Source: Clusia tigrina (taxonomy: Eukaryota; Arthropoda; Insecta; Diptera; Clusiidae). From it: DNA of 64,000 nucleotides. The notes under the pieces were generated by a model, which was not told where the DNA came from, ran no database searches, and saw only the letters and a program-made list of their open reading frames with translations. The stretch spans positions 101,540,542 through 101,604,541 of the forward strand of contig OV050032.1 of assembly GCA_920105625.2 (NCBI GenBank), given 5' to 3'. Positions within the stretch are counted from its first letter, which is position 1, and each line of letters begins with the position of its first letter. Both the position numbers and the translations under genes were made by a program. Positions 1 to 12,790 of this stretch are shown here, piece by piece.

Positions 1-57
1 AAACACTGATAAAACTTCAAATGGCCCTAACTTCTATACGGTACGTCCTACACCTCT
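1..57. repeat. Partial monomer at left edge
   Basis: The window opens in the last third of a monomer, at AAACACTGATAAAAC, and the next complete copy starts at 58. The array therefore continues to the left of the window. Confidence 0.95.
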
Positions 58-252
58 CAAAGTTTGCAACATTCAAATGCTTGTAACTTTTTACTGGAGC
101 GTCATAAAACCTTGAAATTTTGTAACAATAAAGTACTCGAGCCTCTTGTCAATTTAAGCTATCGCTCAAAGCTAGCTACCCTTGAGTCTTAAATCAAACA
201 CTGATAAAACTTCAAATGGCCCTAACTTCTATACGGTACGTCCTACACGTAT
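58..252. repeat. 195-bp monomer with the AGCTAGCT marker
   Basis: One base is missing from AAAGCTATGCTACCC, giving AAAGCTAGCTACCC. This creates an 8-bp palindrome AGCTAGCT (contains the NheI hexamer) near 168. The copy also carries the linked variant CTTGAGTCTTAAATC. The pair recurs near 2866, 5558, 7813, 9672, 14870, 17026, 19316, 21228, 25393, 26519, 27647, 29164, 30289, 31806, 53585 and 56277, usually two monomers upstream of a 147-bp short monomer. It is therefore a good marker for higher-order structure. Confidence 0.9.
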
Positions 253-448
253 CAAAGTTTGCAACATACAAATGCTTGTAACTTTTTACTGGAGCGTCAT
301 AAAACCTTGAAATTTTGTAACAATGAAGTACTCGAGCCTCTTGTCAATTTAAGCCATCGCTCAAAGCTATGCTACCCTAGAGTCCCAAATAAAACACTGA
401 TAAAACTTCAAACGCCCCTAACTTCTTTACGGCACGTCCTACACCTAT

Positions 449-595
449 CAAAGTTTGCAACATACAAATGCTTGTAACTTTTTACTGGAGCATCCTAAAG
501 CCATCGCTCAAAGCTATGCTACCCTTGAGTCCCAAATCAAACACTGATAAAACTTCAAATGGCCCTAACTTCTATACGGTACGTCCTACACCTAT
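449..595. repeat. Short monomer 1, 147 bp
   Basis: Monomer positions 51-99 (49 bp) are absent, and GGAGCATCCTAA joins directly to AGCCATCGC. It follows a full monomer with the AACAATGAAG and AAATAAAACAC variants, the commonest left neighbour of the short class. Confidence 0.95.
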
Positions 596-1576
596 CAAAG
601 TTTGCAACATACAAATGCTTGTAACTTTTTTCTGGAGCGTCATAAAACCTTGAAATTTTGTAACAATGAAGTACCCGAGCCTCTTGTCAATTTAAGCTAT
701 CGCTCAAAGCTATGCTACCCTAGAGTCCCAAATCAAACACTGATAAAACTTAAAATGGCCCTAACTTCTATACGGTATGTCCTACACCTATCAGAGTTTG
801 CAACATACAAATGCTTGTAACTTTTTACTGGAGCGTCATAAAACTTTGAAATTTTGTAACAATAAAGTACTCGAGCCTCTTGTCAATTTAGGCCATCGTT
901 CAAAGCTATGCTACCCTTGAGTCCCAAATCAAACACTGATAAAACTTCAAACGCCCCTAACTTATTTACGGTACGTCCTACACCTGTCAAAGTTGTGCAA
1001 CATTCAAATGCTTGTAACTTTTTACTGGAGCGTCATAAAACCTTGAAATTTTGTAACAATAAAGTACTCGAGCCTCTTGTCAATTTAAGGCATCGCTCAA
1101 AGCTATGCTACCCTAGAGTCCCAAAACAAACACTGATAAAACTTCAAACGCCCCTAACTTCTTTACGGTACGTCCTACACCTATCAAAGTTGGCAACATT
1201 CAAATGCTTGTAACTTTTTACTGGAGCGTCATAAAACCTTGAAATTTTGTAACAATAAAGTACTCGAGGCTCTTGTTAATTTAAGCCATCGCTCAAAGCT
1301 ATGCTACCCTTGGGTCCCAAATCAAACACTGATAAAACTTCAAATGGCCCTAACTTCTATACGGTACGTCGTAAGCCTATCAAAGTTTGCAACATACAAA
1401 TGCTTGTAACTTTTTACTGGAGCGTCCAAAAACCTTGAAATTTTGTAACAATAAAGTACTCGAGCCTCTTGTCAATTTAAGCTATCGCTCAAAGCTATGC
1501 TACCCTAGAGTCCCAAATCAAACACTGATAAAACTTCAAACGCCCCTTACTTCTATACGGTACGCCCTACACCTAT

Positions 1577-1772
1577 CAAAGTTTGCAACATACAAATGCT
1601 TGTAACTTTTTACTGGAGCGTCATAAAACCTTGAAATTTTGTAACAATAAAGTACCCGAGCCTCTTGTCAATTTAAGTTATCGCTCAAAGCTATGCTACC
1701 CTAGAGTCCCAAATCAAACACTGATAAAACTTCAAACGCCCCTAACTTCTTTACGGTACTTCCTACACCTAT
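1577..1772. repeat. Representative full-length 196-bp monomer
   Basis: This copy is given as a reference for monomer coordinates 1-196. It carries the CCCGAGCC form of the site at 79-86; the commoner CTCGAGCC form contains a CTCGAG (XhoI) hexamer. GTAC occurs at positions 76-79 and 180-183, so RsaI should cut most monomers into 104- and 92-bp pieces. A/T tracts lie at 31-35 (TTTTT), 49-52 (AAAA), 58-64 (AAATTTT) and 70-75 (AATAAA). Commonly varying places are GTCATAA/GTCCTAA/GTCCAAA near 44-50, the CTCGAG site, GCTATC/GCCATC/GTTATC near 101, CTAGAG/TTGAG near 125, and ATGGCC/ACGCCC near 160. Confidence 0.95.
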
Positions 1773-3141
1773 CAAATTTTGCAACATTCAAATGCTTGTA
1801 ACTTTTTACTGGAGCGTCATAAAATCTTGAAATTTTGTAACAATAAAGTACACGAGCCTCTTGTCAATTTAAGCCATCGCTCAAAGCTATGCTACCCTAG
1901 AGTCCCAAATCAAACACTGATAAAACTTCAAATGGCCCTAACTTCTTTACGGTACGTCCTACACCTGTCAAAGTTTGCAACATTAAAATTTTTGTAACTT
2001 TTTACTGGAGCGTCATAAAACCTTGAAATTTTGTAACAATAAAGTACTCGAGCCTCTTGTCAATTTAAGCCATCGCTCAAAGCTATGCTACCCTTGAGTC
2101 CCAAATCAAACACTGATAAAACTTCAAACGCCCCTAACTTCTTTACGGTACGTCCTACACCTATCAAAGTTTGCAACATTCAAATGCTTGTAACTTTTTA
2201 CTGGAGCGTCATAAAACCTTAAAATTTTGTAACAATAAAGTACTGGAGCCTCTTGTCAATTTAAGCTATCGCTCAAAGCTATGCTACCCTAGAGTCCCAA
2301 ATCAAACACTGATAAAACTTCAAACGCCCCTAACTTCTTTACGGTACGTCCTACACCTATCAAAGTTTGCAACATACAAATGCTTGTAACTTTTACTGGA
2401 GCGTCATAAAACCTTGAAATTTTTTAACAATAAAGTACTGGAGCTTCTTGTCAATTTAAGCTATCGCTCAAAGCTATGCTACCCTAGAGTCCCAAATCAA
2501 ACACTGATAAAACTTCAAACGCCCCTAACTTCTTTACGGTACGTCCTACACCTATCAAAGTTTGCAACATACAAATGCTTGTAACTTTTTACTGGAGCGT
2601 CATAAAACCTTGAAATTTTGTAACAATAAAGTACTCGACCCTCTTGTAATTTAAGTTATCGCTCAAAGCTATGCTACCCTAGAGTCCCAAATCAAACACT
2701 GATAAAACTTCAAATGGCCCTAACTTCTTTACGGTACGTCCTACACCTATCAAAGTTGGCAACATTCAAATGCTTGTAACTTTTTATTGGAGCTTCATAA
2801 AACCTTGAAATTTTGTAACAATAAAGTACTCGAGCCTCTTGTCAATTTAAGCTATCTCTCAAAGCTAGCTACCCTTGAGTCTTAAATCAAACACTGATAA
2901 AACTTCAAATGGCCCTAACTTCTATACGGTACGTCCTACACCTATCAAAGTTTGCAACTTACAAATGCTTGTAACTTTTTACTGGAGCGTCATAAAACCT
3001 TGAAATTTTGTAACAATGAAGCACTCGAGATTCTTGTCAATTTAAGCCATCGCTCAAAGCTATGCTACCCTAGAGTCCCAAATAAAACACTGATAAATCT
3101 TCAAACGCCCCTAACTTCTTTACGGCACGTCCTACACCTAT

Positions 3142-3288
3142 CAAAGTTTGCAACATACAAATGCTTGTAACTTTTTACTGGAGCATCCTAAAGCCATCGC
3201 TCAAAGCTATGCTACCCTTGAGTCCCAAATCAAACACTGATAAAACTTCAAATGGCCCTAACTTCTATACGGTACGTCCTACACCTAT
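3142..3288. repeat. Short monomer 2, 147 bp
   Basis: Same junction. It is followed by the CTTGAACTTTTG monomer, as at 17296 and 53862, marking one HOR lineage. Confidence 0.95.
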
Positions 3289-5639
3289 CAAAGTTTGCAA
3301 CATACAAATGCTTGTAACTTTTTACTGGAGCGTCATAAAACCTTGAACTTTTGTAACAATAAAGTACCCGAGCCTCTAGTCAATTTAAGCTATCGCTCAA
3401 AGCTATGGTACCCTAGAGTCCCAAATCAAACACTGAGAAAACTTCAAATGGCCCTAACTTCTATACGGTACGTCCTACACCTATCAAAGTTTGCAACATA
3501 CAAATGCTTGTAATTTTTACTGGAGCGTCATAAAACCTTGAAATTTTGTAACAATGAAGTACCCGAGCCTCTTGTCAAGTTAAGTTATCGCTCAAAGCTA
3601 TGCTACCCTAGAGTCCCAAATCAAATACTGATAAAATTTCAAACGCCCCGAACTTCTTTACGGTACGTCCTACACCTATCATAGTTTGCAACATTCAAAT
3701 GCTTGTAACTTTTACTGGAGCGTCATAAAACCTTGAAATTTTTTAACAATAAAGTACTGGAGCCTCTTGTCAATTTAAGCTATCGCTCAAAGCTATGCTA
3801 CCCTAGAGTCCCAAATCAAACACTGATAAAACTTCAAACGCCCCTAACTTCTTTACGGTACGTCCTACACCTATCAAAATTTGCAACATACAAATGCTTG
3901 TAACTTTTTACTGGAGCGTCATAAAACCTTGAAATTTCGTAACAATAAAGTACTCGACCCTCTTGTTAATTTAAGTTATCGCTCAAAGCTATGCTACCCT
4001 AGAGTCCCAAATCAAACACTGATAAAACTTCAAATGGCCCTAACTTCTTTACGGTACGTCCTACACCTATCAAAGTTGGCAACATACAAATGCTAGTAAC
4101 TTTTTACTGGAGCGTCCAAAAACCTTGAAATTTTGTAACAATAAAGTACTCGAGCTTCTTGTCAATTTAAGCTATCGCTCAAAGCTATGCTACCCTAGAG
4201 TCCCAAACCAAAAACACTGATAAAACTTCAAACGCCCCTAACTTCTATACGGTACGTCCTACACCTATCAAAGTTTGCAACATACAAATGCTTGTAACTT
4301 TTTACTGGAGCGTTATAAAACCTTGAAATTTTGTAACAATAAAGTACCCGAGCCTCTTGTCAATTTAAGTTATCGCTCAAAGCTATGCTACCCTAGAGTC
4401 CCAAATCAAACACTGATAAAACTTCAAATGGCCCTAACTTCTTTACGGTACGTTCTACACCTGTCAAAGTTTGCAACATTCAAATGCTTGTAACTTTTTA
4501 CTGGAGCGTCATAAAGCCTTGAAATTTTGTAACAATAAAGTACTCGAGCCTCTTGTCAATTTAAGCTATCGCTCAAAGCTATGCTACCCTTGAGTCTTAA
4601 ATCAAACACTGATAAAACTTCAAATGCCCCTAACTTTTTTACGGTACGTCCTACACCTATCAAAGTTTGCAACATACAAATGTTTGTAACTTTTTACTGG
4701 AGCGTCCTAAAACCTTGAAATTTTGTAACAATAAAGTACTCGAGCCTCTTGTCAATTTAAGCCATCGATCAAAGCTATGCTACCCTTGAGTCCCAAATCA
4801 AACACTGATAAAACTTCAAACGCCCCTAACTTCTTTACGGTACGTCCTACACCTATCAAAGTTGGCAACATTCAAATGCTTGTATCTTTTTACTGGAGCG
4901 TCATAAAACCTTGAAATTTTGTAACAATAAAGTACCCGAGCCTCTTGTCAATTTAAGCCATCGCTCAAAGCTATGCTACCCTTGAGTCCCAAATCAAACA
5001 CTGATAAAACTTCAAATGGCCCTAACTTCTATACGGTACATCCTACACCTATCAAAGTTTGCAACATACAAATGCTTGTAACTTTTTACTGGAGCGTCAT
5101 AAAACCTTGAAATTTTGTAACAATAAAGTACTCGAGCCTCTTGTCAATTTAAGCCATCGCTCAAAGCTATGCTACCCTTGAGTCCCAAATTAAACACTGA
5201 TAAAACTTCAAACGCCCCTAACTTCTTTACGGTACGTCCTACACCTATCAAAGTTTGCAACATTAAAAAGCTTGTAACTTTTTACTGGAGCGTCATAAAA
5301 CCTTGAAATTTTGTAACAATAAAGTACTCGACCCTCTTGTCAATTTAAGTTATCGCTCAAAGCTATGCTACCCTAGAGTCCCAAATCAAACACTGATAAA
5401 ACTTCAAATGGCCCTAACTTCATTACGGTACGTCCTACACCTATCAAAGTTGGCAACATTCAAATGCTTGTAACTTTTTACTGGAGCGTCATAAAACCTT
5501 GAAATTTTGTAACAATAAAGTACTCGAGCCTCTTGTCAATTTAAGCTATCGCTCAAAGCTAGCTACCCTTGAGTCTTAAATCAAACACTGATAAAACTTC
5601 AAATGGCCCTAACTTCTTTACGGTACGTCCTACACCTAT

Positions 5640-5786
5640 CAAAGTTTGCAACATACAAATGCTTGTAACTTTTTACTGGAGCATCCTAAAGCCATCGCTC
5701 AAAGCTATGCTACCCTTGAGTCCCAAATCAAACACTGATAAAACTTCAAATGGCCCTAACTTCTATACGGTACGGCCTACACCTAT
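5640..5786. repeat. Short monomer 3, 147 bp
   Basis: Same junction. It is directly preceded by the AGCTAGCT monomer (5445-5639); the AAATAAAAC monomer that normally stands between is missing, apparently through a hybrid. The tail has GGTACGGCC. Confidence 0.95.
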
Positions 5787-7354
5787 CAAAGTTTGCAACA
5801 TACAAATGCTTGTAACTTTTTACTGGAGCGTCATAAAACCTTGAAATTTTGTAACAATGAAGTACCCGAGCCTCTTGTCAATTTAAGCTATCGCTCAAAG
5901 CTATGCTACCCTAGAGTCCCAAATCAAACACTGATAAAACTTCAAATGGCCCTAACTTCTATACGGTATGTCCTACACCTATCAGAGTTTGCAACATACA
6001 AATGCTTGTAACTTTTTACTGGAGCGTCATAAAACTTTGAAATTTTGTACCAATAAAGTACTCGAGCCTCTTGTCAATTTAGGCCATCGTTCAAAGCTAT
6101 GCTACCCTTGAGTCCCAAATCAAACACTGATAAAAATTCAAACGCCCCTAACTTATTTACGGTACGTCCTACACCTATCAAAGTTGTGCAACATTCAAAT
6201 GCTTGTAACTTTTTACTGGAGCGTCATAAAACCTTGAAATTTTGTAACAATAAAGTACTCGAGCCTCTTGTCAATTTAAGCCATCGCTCAAAGCTATGCT
6301 ACCCTAGAGTCCCAAAACAAACACTGATAAAACTTCAAACGCCCCTAACTTCTTTACGGTACGTCCTACACCTATCAAAGTTGGCAACATTCAAATGCTT
6401 GTAACTTTTTACTGGAGCGTCATAAAACCTTGAAATTTTGTAACAATAAAGTACTCGAGCCTCTTGTCAATTTAAGCCATCGCTCAAAGCTATGCTACCC
6501 TTGAGTCCCAAATCAAACACTGATAAAACTTCAAATGGTCCTAACTTCTATACGGTACGTCGTACACCTATCAAAGTTTGCAACATACATATGCTTGTAA
6601 CTTTTTACTGGAGCGCCATAAAACCTTAAAATTTTGTAACAATGAAGTACCCGAGCCTCTTGTCAATTTAAGCTATCGCTCAAAGCTATGCTACCATTGA
6701 GTCCCAAATCAAACACTGATAAAACTTCAATTGGCCCTAACTTCTTTACGGTACGTCCTACACCTATCAAAGTTTGCAACATACAAATGCTTGTAACTTT
6801 TCACTGGAGCGTCATAAAACCTTGAAATTTTGTAACAATAAAGTACCCGAGCCTCTTGTCAATTTAAGCTATCGCTCAAAGCTATGCTACCCTAGAGTCC
6901 CAAATCAAACACTGATAAAACTTCAATTGGCCCTAACTTCTATACGGTATGTCCTACACCTATCAAAGTTTGCAATATACAAATGCTTGTATCTTTTTAC
7001 TGGAGCGTCATAAAACCTTGAAATTTTGTAACAATAAAGTACTCGAGCCTCTTGTCAATTTAGGCCATCGCTCAAAGCTATGCTACCCTTGAGTCCCAAA
7101 TCAAACACTTATAAAACTTCAAATGGCCCTAACTTCTATACGGTACGTCCTACACCTATCAAAGCTTGCAACATACAAATGCTTGTAACTTTTTACTGGA
7201 GCGTCATAAAACTTTGAAATTTGTAACAATAATGTACTCGAGCCTCTTGTCAATTTAAGCTATCGCTCAAAACTATGCTACCATTGAGTCCCAAATCAAC
7301 CACTGATAAAACTTCAAATGGTCCTAACTTCTATACGGTACGTCCTACACCTAT

Positions 7355-7501
7355 CAAAGTTTGCTACATACAAATGCTTCTAACTTTTTACTGGAGCATC
7401 CTAAAGCCATCGTTCAAAGCTATGCTACCCTTGAGTCCCAAATAAAACACTGATAAAACTTCAAACGCCCCTAACTTCTTTACGGTACGTCCTACACCTA
7501 T
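7355..7501. repeat. Short monomer 4, 147 bp, GCTACATAC head
   Basis: The first third carries GCTACATAC and CTTCTAAC from another monomer type and the tail carries AAATAAAAC, so the deletion junction has been moved between backgrounds. Confidence 0.95.
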
Positions 7502-8088
7502 CAAAGTTTGCAACATTAAAATGCTTGTAACTTTTTACTGGAGCGTCATAAAACCTTGAAATTTTGTAACAATAAAGTACTCGACCCTCTTGTCAATTTA
7601 AGTTATCGCTCAAAGCTATGCTACCCTAGAGTCCCAAATCAAACACTGATAAAACTTCAAATGGCCCTAACTTCTTTACGGTACGTCCTACACCTATCAA
7701 AGTTGGCAACATTCAAATGCTTGTAACTTTTTACTGGAGCGTCATAAAACCTTGAAATTTTGTAACAATAAAGTACTCGAGCCTCTTGTCAATTTAAGCT
7801 ATCGCTCAAAGCTAGCTACCCTTGAGTCTTAAATCAAACACTGATAAAACTTCAAAGGGCCCTAACTTCTATACGGTACGTCCTACACCTATCAAAGTTT
7901 GCAACATACAAATGCTTGTAACTTTTTACTGGAGCGTCATAAAACCTTGAAGTTTTGTAACAATGAAGTACTCGAGCCTCTTGTCAATTTAAGCCATCGC
8001 TCAAAGCTACGCTACCCTAGAGTCCCAAATAAAACACTGATAAAACTTCAAACGCCCCTAACTTCTTTACGGTACGTCCTACACCTAT

Positions 8089-8235
8089 CAAAGTTTGCAA
8101 CATACAAATGCTTGTAACTTTTTACTGGAGCATCCTAAAGCCATCGCTCAAAGCTATGCTACCCTTGAGTCCCAAATCAAACACTGATAAAACTTCAAAT
8201 GGCCCTAACTTCTATACGGTACGGCCTACACCTAT
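8089..8235. repeat. Short monomer 5, 147 bp
   Basis: Canonical junction, tail with GGTACGGCC. It ends the 2,449-bp unit. Confidence 0.95.
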
Positions 8236-9215
8236 CAAAGTTTGCAACATACAAATGCTTGTAACTTTTTACTGGAGCGTCATAAAACCTTGAAATTTTG
8301 TAACAATGAAGTACCCGAGCCTCTTGTCAATTTAAGCTATCGCTCAAAGCTATGCTACCCTAGAGTCCCAAATCAAACACTGATAAAACTTCAAATGGCC
8401 CTAACTTCTATACGGTATGTCCTACACCTATCAGAGTTTGCAACATACAAATGCTTGTAACTTTTTACTGGAGCGTCATAAAACTTTGAAATTTTGTACC
8501 AATAAAGTACTCGAGCCTCTTGTCAATTTAGGCCATCGTTCAAAGCTATGCTACCCTTGAGTCCCAAATCAAACACTGATAAAAATTCAAACGCCCCTAA
8601 CTTATTTACGGTACGTCCTACACCTATCAAAGTTGTGCAACATTCAAATGCTTGTAACTTTTTACTGGAGCGTCATAAAACCTTGAAATTTTGTAACAAT
8701 AAAGTACCCGAGCCTCTTGTCAATTTAAGCTATCGCTCAAAGCTATGCTACCCTAGAGTACCAAATCAAACACTGATAAAACTTCAATTGGCCCTAACTT
8801 CTATACGGTATGTCCTACACCTATCAAAGTTTGCAATATACAAATGCTTGTATCTTTTTACTGGAGCGTCATAAAACCTTGAAATTTTGTAACAATAAAG
8901 TACTCGAGCCTCTTGTCAATTTAGGCCATCGCTCAAAGCTATGCTACCCTTGAGTCCCAAATCAAACACTTATAAAACTTCAAATGGCCCTAACTTCTAT
9001 ACGGTACGTCCTACACCTATCAAAGCTTGCAACATACAAATGCTTGTAACTTTTTACTGGAGCGTCATAAAACTTTGAAATTTGTAACAATAAAGTACTC
9101 GAGCCTCTTGTCAATTTAAGCTATCGCTCAAAACTATGCTACCATTGAGTCCCAAATCAACCACTGATAAAACTTCAAATGGTCCTAACTTCTATACGGT
9201 ACGTCCTACACCTAT

Positions 9216-9362
9216 CAAAGTTTGCTACATACAAATGCTTCTAACTTTTTACTGGAGCATCCTAAAGCCATCGTTCAAAGCTATGCTACCCTTGAGTCCC
9301 AAATAAAACACTGATAAAACTTCAAACGCCCCTAACTTCTTTACGGTACGTCCTACACCTAT
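9216..9362. repeat. Short monomer 6, 147 bp, GCTACATAC head
   Basis: It is the 1,861-bp-offset partner of the copy at 7355, with the same GCTACATAC, CTTCTAAC and CATCGTTC variants. Confidence 0.95.
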
Positions 9363-9949
9363 CAAAGTTTGCAACATTAAAATGCTTGTAACTTTTTACT
9401 GGAGCGTCATAAAACCTTGAAATTTTGTAACAATAAAGTACTCGACCCTCTTGTCAATTTAAGTTATCGCTCAAAGCTATGCTACCCTAGAGTCCCAAAT
9501 CAAACACTGATAAAACTTCAAATGGCCCTAACTTCTTTACGGTACGTCCTACACCTATCAAAGTTGGCAACATTCAAATGCTTGTAACTTTTTACTGGAG
9601 CGTCATAAAACCTTGAAATTTTGTAACAATAAAGTACTCGAGCCTCTTGTCAATTTAAGCTATCGCTCAAAGCTAGCTACCCTTGAGTCTTAAATCAAAC
9701 ACTGATAAAACTTCAAATGGCCCTAACATCTATACGGTACGTCCTACACCTATCAAAGTTTGCAACATACAAATGCTTGTAACTTTTTACTGGAGCGTCA
9801 TAAAACCTTGAAGTTTTGTAACAATGAAGTACTCGAGCCTCTTGTCAATTTAAGCCATCGCTCAAAGCTACGCTACCCTAGAGTCCCAAATAAAACACTG
9901 ATAAAACTTCAAACGCCCCTAACTTCTTTACGGTACGTCCTACACCTAT

Positions 9950-10096
9950 CAAAGTTTGCAACATACAAATGCTTGTAACTTTTTACTGGAGCATCCTAAA
10001 GCCATCGCTCAAAGCTATGCTACCCTTGAGTCCCAAATCAAACACTGATAAAACTTCAAATGGCCCTAACTTCTATACGGTACGGCCTACACCTAT
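9950..10096. repeat. Short monomer 7, 147 bp
   Basis: Partner of the copy at 8089 at offset 1,861, tail with GGTACGGCC. Confidence 0.95.
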
Positions 10097-12790
10097 CAAA
10101 GTTTGCAACATACAAATGCTTGTAACTTTTTACTGGAGCGTCATAAAACCTTGAAATTTTGTAACAATGAAGTACCCGAGCCTCTTGTCAATTTAAGCTA
10201 TCGCTCAAAGCTATGCTACCCTAGAGTCCCAAATCAAACACTGATAAAACTTCAAATGGCCCTAACTTCTATACGGTATGTCCTACACCTATCAGAGTTT
10301 GCAACATACAAATGCTTGTAACTTTTTACTGGAGCGTCATAAAACTTTGAAATTTTGTACCAATAAAGTACTCGAGCCTCTTGTCAATTTAGGCCATCGT
10401 TCAAAGCTATGCTACCCTTGAGTCCCAAATCAAACACTGATAAAAATTCAAACGCCCCTAACTTATTTACGGTACGTCCTACACCTATCAAAGTTGTGCA
10501 ACATTCAAATGCTTGTAACTTTTTACTGGAGCGTCATAAAACCTTGAAATTTTGTAACAATAAAGTACTCGAGCCTCTTGTCAATTTAAGCCATCGCTCA
10601 AAGCTATGCTACCCTAGAGTCCCAAAACAAACACTGATAAAACTTCAAACGCCCCTAACTTCTTTACGGTACGTCCTACACCTATCAAAGTTGGCAACAT
10701 TCAAATGCTTGTAACTTTTTACTGGAGCGTCATAAAACCTTGAAATTTTGTAACAATAAAGTACTCGAGCCTCTTGTCAATTTAAGCCATCGCTCAAAGC
10801 TATGCTACCCTTGAGTCCCAAATCAAACACTGATAAAACTTCAAATGGTCCTAACTTCTATACGGTACGTCGTACACCTATCAAAGTTTGCAACATACAT
10901 ATGCTTGTAACTTTTTACTGGAGCGCCATAAAACCTTTAAATTTTGTAACAATTAAGTACCGGAGCCTCTTGTCAATTTAAGCTATCGCTCAAAGCTATG
11001 CTACCATTGAGTCCCAAATCAAACACTGATAAAACTTCAATTGGCCCTAACTTCTTTACGGTACGTCCTACACCTATCAAAGTTTGCAACATACAAATGC
11101 TTGTAACTTTTCACTGGAGCGTCATAAAACCTTGAAATTTTGTAACAATAAAGTACCCGAGCCTCTTGTCAATTTAAGCTATCGCTCAAAGCTATGCTAC
11201 CCTAGAGTCCCAAATCAAACACTGATAAAACTTCAATTGGCCCTAACTTCTATACGGTATGTCCTACACCTATCAAAGTTTGCAACATACAAATGCTTGT
11301 ATCTTTTTACTGGAGCGTCATAAAATCTTGAAATTTTGTAACAATAAAGTACTCGAGCCTCTTGTCAATTTAGGCCATCGCTCAAAGCTATGCTACCCTT
11401 GAGTCCCAAATCAAACACTTATAAAACTTCAAATGGCCCTAACTTCTATACGGTACGTCCTACACCTATCAAAGCTTGCAACATACAAATGCTTGTAACT
11501 TTTTACTGGAGCGTCATAAAACTTTGAAATTTGTAACAATAAAGTACTCGAGCCTCTTGTCAATTTAAGCTATCGCTCAAAACTATGCTACCATTGAGTC
11601 CCAAATCAACCACTGATAAAACTTCAAATGGTCCTAACTTCTATACGGTACGTCCTACACCTATCAAAGTTTGCTACATACAAATGCTTGTAACTTTTTA
11701 CTGGAGCGTCATAAAACCTTGAAATTTTGTAACAATAAAGTACTCGAGCCTCTTGTCAATTTAAGCCATCGCTCAAAGCTATGCTACCCTTGAGTCCCAA
11801 ATCAAACACTGATAAAACTTCAAATGGTCCTAACTTCTATACGGTACGTCGTACACCTATCAAAGTTTGCAACATACATATGCTTGTAACTTTTTACTGG
11901 AGCGCCATAAAACCTTAAAATTTTGTAACAATGAAGTACCCGAGCCTCTTGTCAATTTAAGCTATCGCTCAAAGCTATGCTTCCATTGAGTCCCAAATCA
12001 AACACTGATAAAACTTCAATTGGCCCTAACTTCTTTACGGTACGTCCTACACCTATCAAAGTTTGCAACATACAAATGCTTGTAACTTTTCACTGGAGCG
12101 TCATAAAACCTTGAAATTTTGTAACAATAAAGTAACCGAGCCTCTTGTCAATTTAAGCTATCGCTCAAAGCTATGCTACCCTAGAGTCCCAAATCAAACA
12201 CTGATAAAACTTCAATTGGCCCTAACTTCTATACGGTATGTCCTACACCTATCAAAGTTTGCAATATACAAATGCTTGTATCTTTTTACTGGAGCGTCAT
12301 AAAACCTTGAAATTTTGTAACAATAAAGTACTCGAGCCTCTTGTCAATCTAGGCCATCGCTCAAAGCTATGCTACCCTTGAGTCCCAAATCAAACACTTA
12401 TAAAACTTCAAATGGCCCTAACTTCTATACGGTACGTCCTACACCTATCAAAGCTTGCAACATACAAATGCTTGTAACTTTTTACTGGAGCGTCATAAAA
12501 CTTTGAAATTTGTAACAGTAAAGTACTCGAGCCTCTTGTCAATTTAAGCTATCGCTCAAAACTATGCTACCATTGAGTCCCAAATCAACCACTGATAAAA
12601 CTTCAAATGGTCCTAACTTCTATACGGTACGTCCTACACCTATCAAAGTTTGCTACATACAAATGCTTCTAACTTTTTACTGGAGCATCCTAAAGCCATC
12701 GCTCAAAGCTATGCTACCCTTGAGTCCCAAATCAAACACTGATAAAACTTCAAATGGCCCTAACTTCTATACGGTACGTCCTACACCTAT
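10097..12790. repeat. HOR unit, 2,694 bp, with internal 979-bp duplication
   Basis: The left part repeats the 5787 unit at offset 4,310, including the three monomers missing from the 8236 unit. A five-monomer stretch is then repeated inside the unit: the TTTTCACTGG monomer occurs at 11078 and again at 12057, 979 bp apart. The unit ends with the short monomer 12644-12790. Confidence 0.8.

Larger units (their letters stand above)
1..1400. repeat. Segmental duplicate, partner at 31636-33035
   Basis: Rare variants line up at a constant offset of 31,635 bp. They are the AGCTAGCT monomer, the 147-bp monomer, ACTTAAAATGG (751 versus 32386), CACCTGTCAAAGTTGTG (981 versus 32616) and CGTCGTAAGCC (near 1371 versus 33006). 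The partner differs by scattered substitutions, for example GCAAGATAC at 32.1 kb. The end is approximate because the next partner monomer (33016) is of a different type, with CATACATATGC. Confidence 0.85.
1380..4600. repeat. Segmental duplicate, partner at about 15140-18550
   Basis: Matching monomer types occur in the same order at offset 13,761 at the left end (CGTCGTAAGCC, CACGAGCC, CATTAAAATTTT). The offset is 14,154 from about 2.9 kb onward (GCAACTTACAAATGC, short monomer, CTTGAACTTTTG, CTATGGTACCC, CTGAGAAAAC, GTCAAGTTAAG). The offset change means whole monomers were gained or lost between the copies. Parts of the same set recur at 52.9-54.2 and 55.6-56.9 kb. Confidence 0.85.
5787..8235. 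repeat. HOR unit, 2,449 bp, 13 monomers
   Basis: The unit begins with the monomer after a short copy and ends with the next canonical short copy. Its monomers measure 196, 196, 197, 196, 196, 196, 196, 195, 147, 196, 195, 196 and 147 bp. It holds the CAGAGTTTG start variant (5983), the TTGTGCAAC one-base insertion, the AATATACAAATGC plus GTATCTTT pair, the AAGCTTGC type and two short monomers. The next unit at 8236 is the same minus three monomers. Confidence 0.85.
8236..10096. repeat. HOR unit, 1,861 bp, 10 monomers
   Basis: Its order matches the 5787 unit except that three consecutive full monomers (588 bp) are absent. The join lies inside the monomer starting near 8628. Its left part matches the TTGTGCAAC monomer at 6179, and from about 8695 it follows the monomer at 6768. 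The join is in register. Downstream of it, offset 1,861 to the previous unit is kept, for example ACTTTGAAATTTGTAAC near 7211 and 9072. Confidence 0.85.

Noticed and set aside
1..196. Ancient internal sub-repeats in the monomer (TGTAACTTTTTAC, TGTAACAATAAAG, CTAACTTCTTTACGG; also CAAAGTTTGCAAC versus CAAAGCTATGCTACC)
   Set aside because: The matches are short, their spacings (39, 101 and 109 bp) are irregular, and A/T-rich composition explains much of them. A self-alignment with shuffled controls would be needed to claim it.
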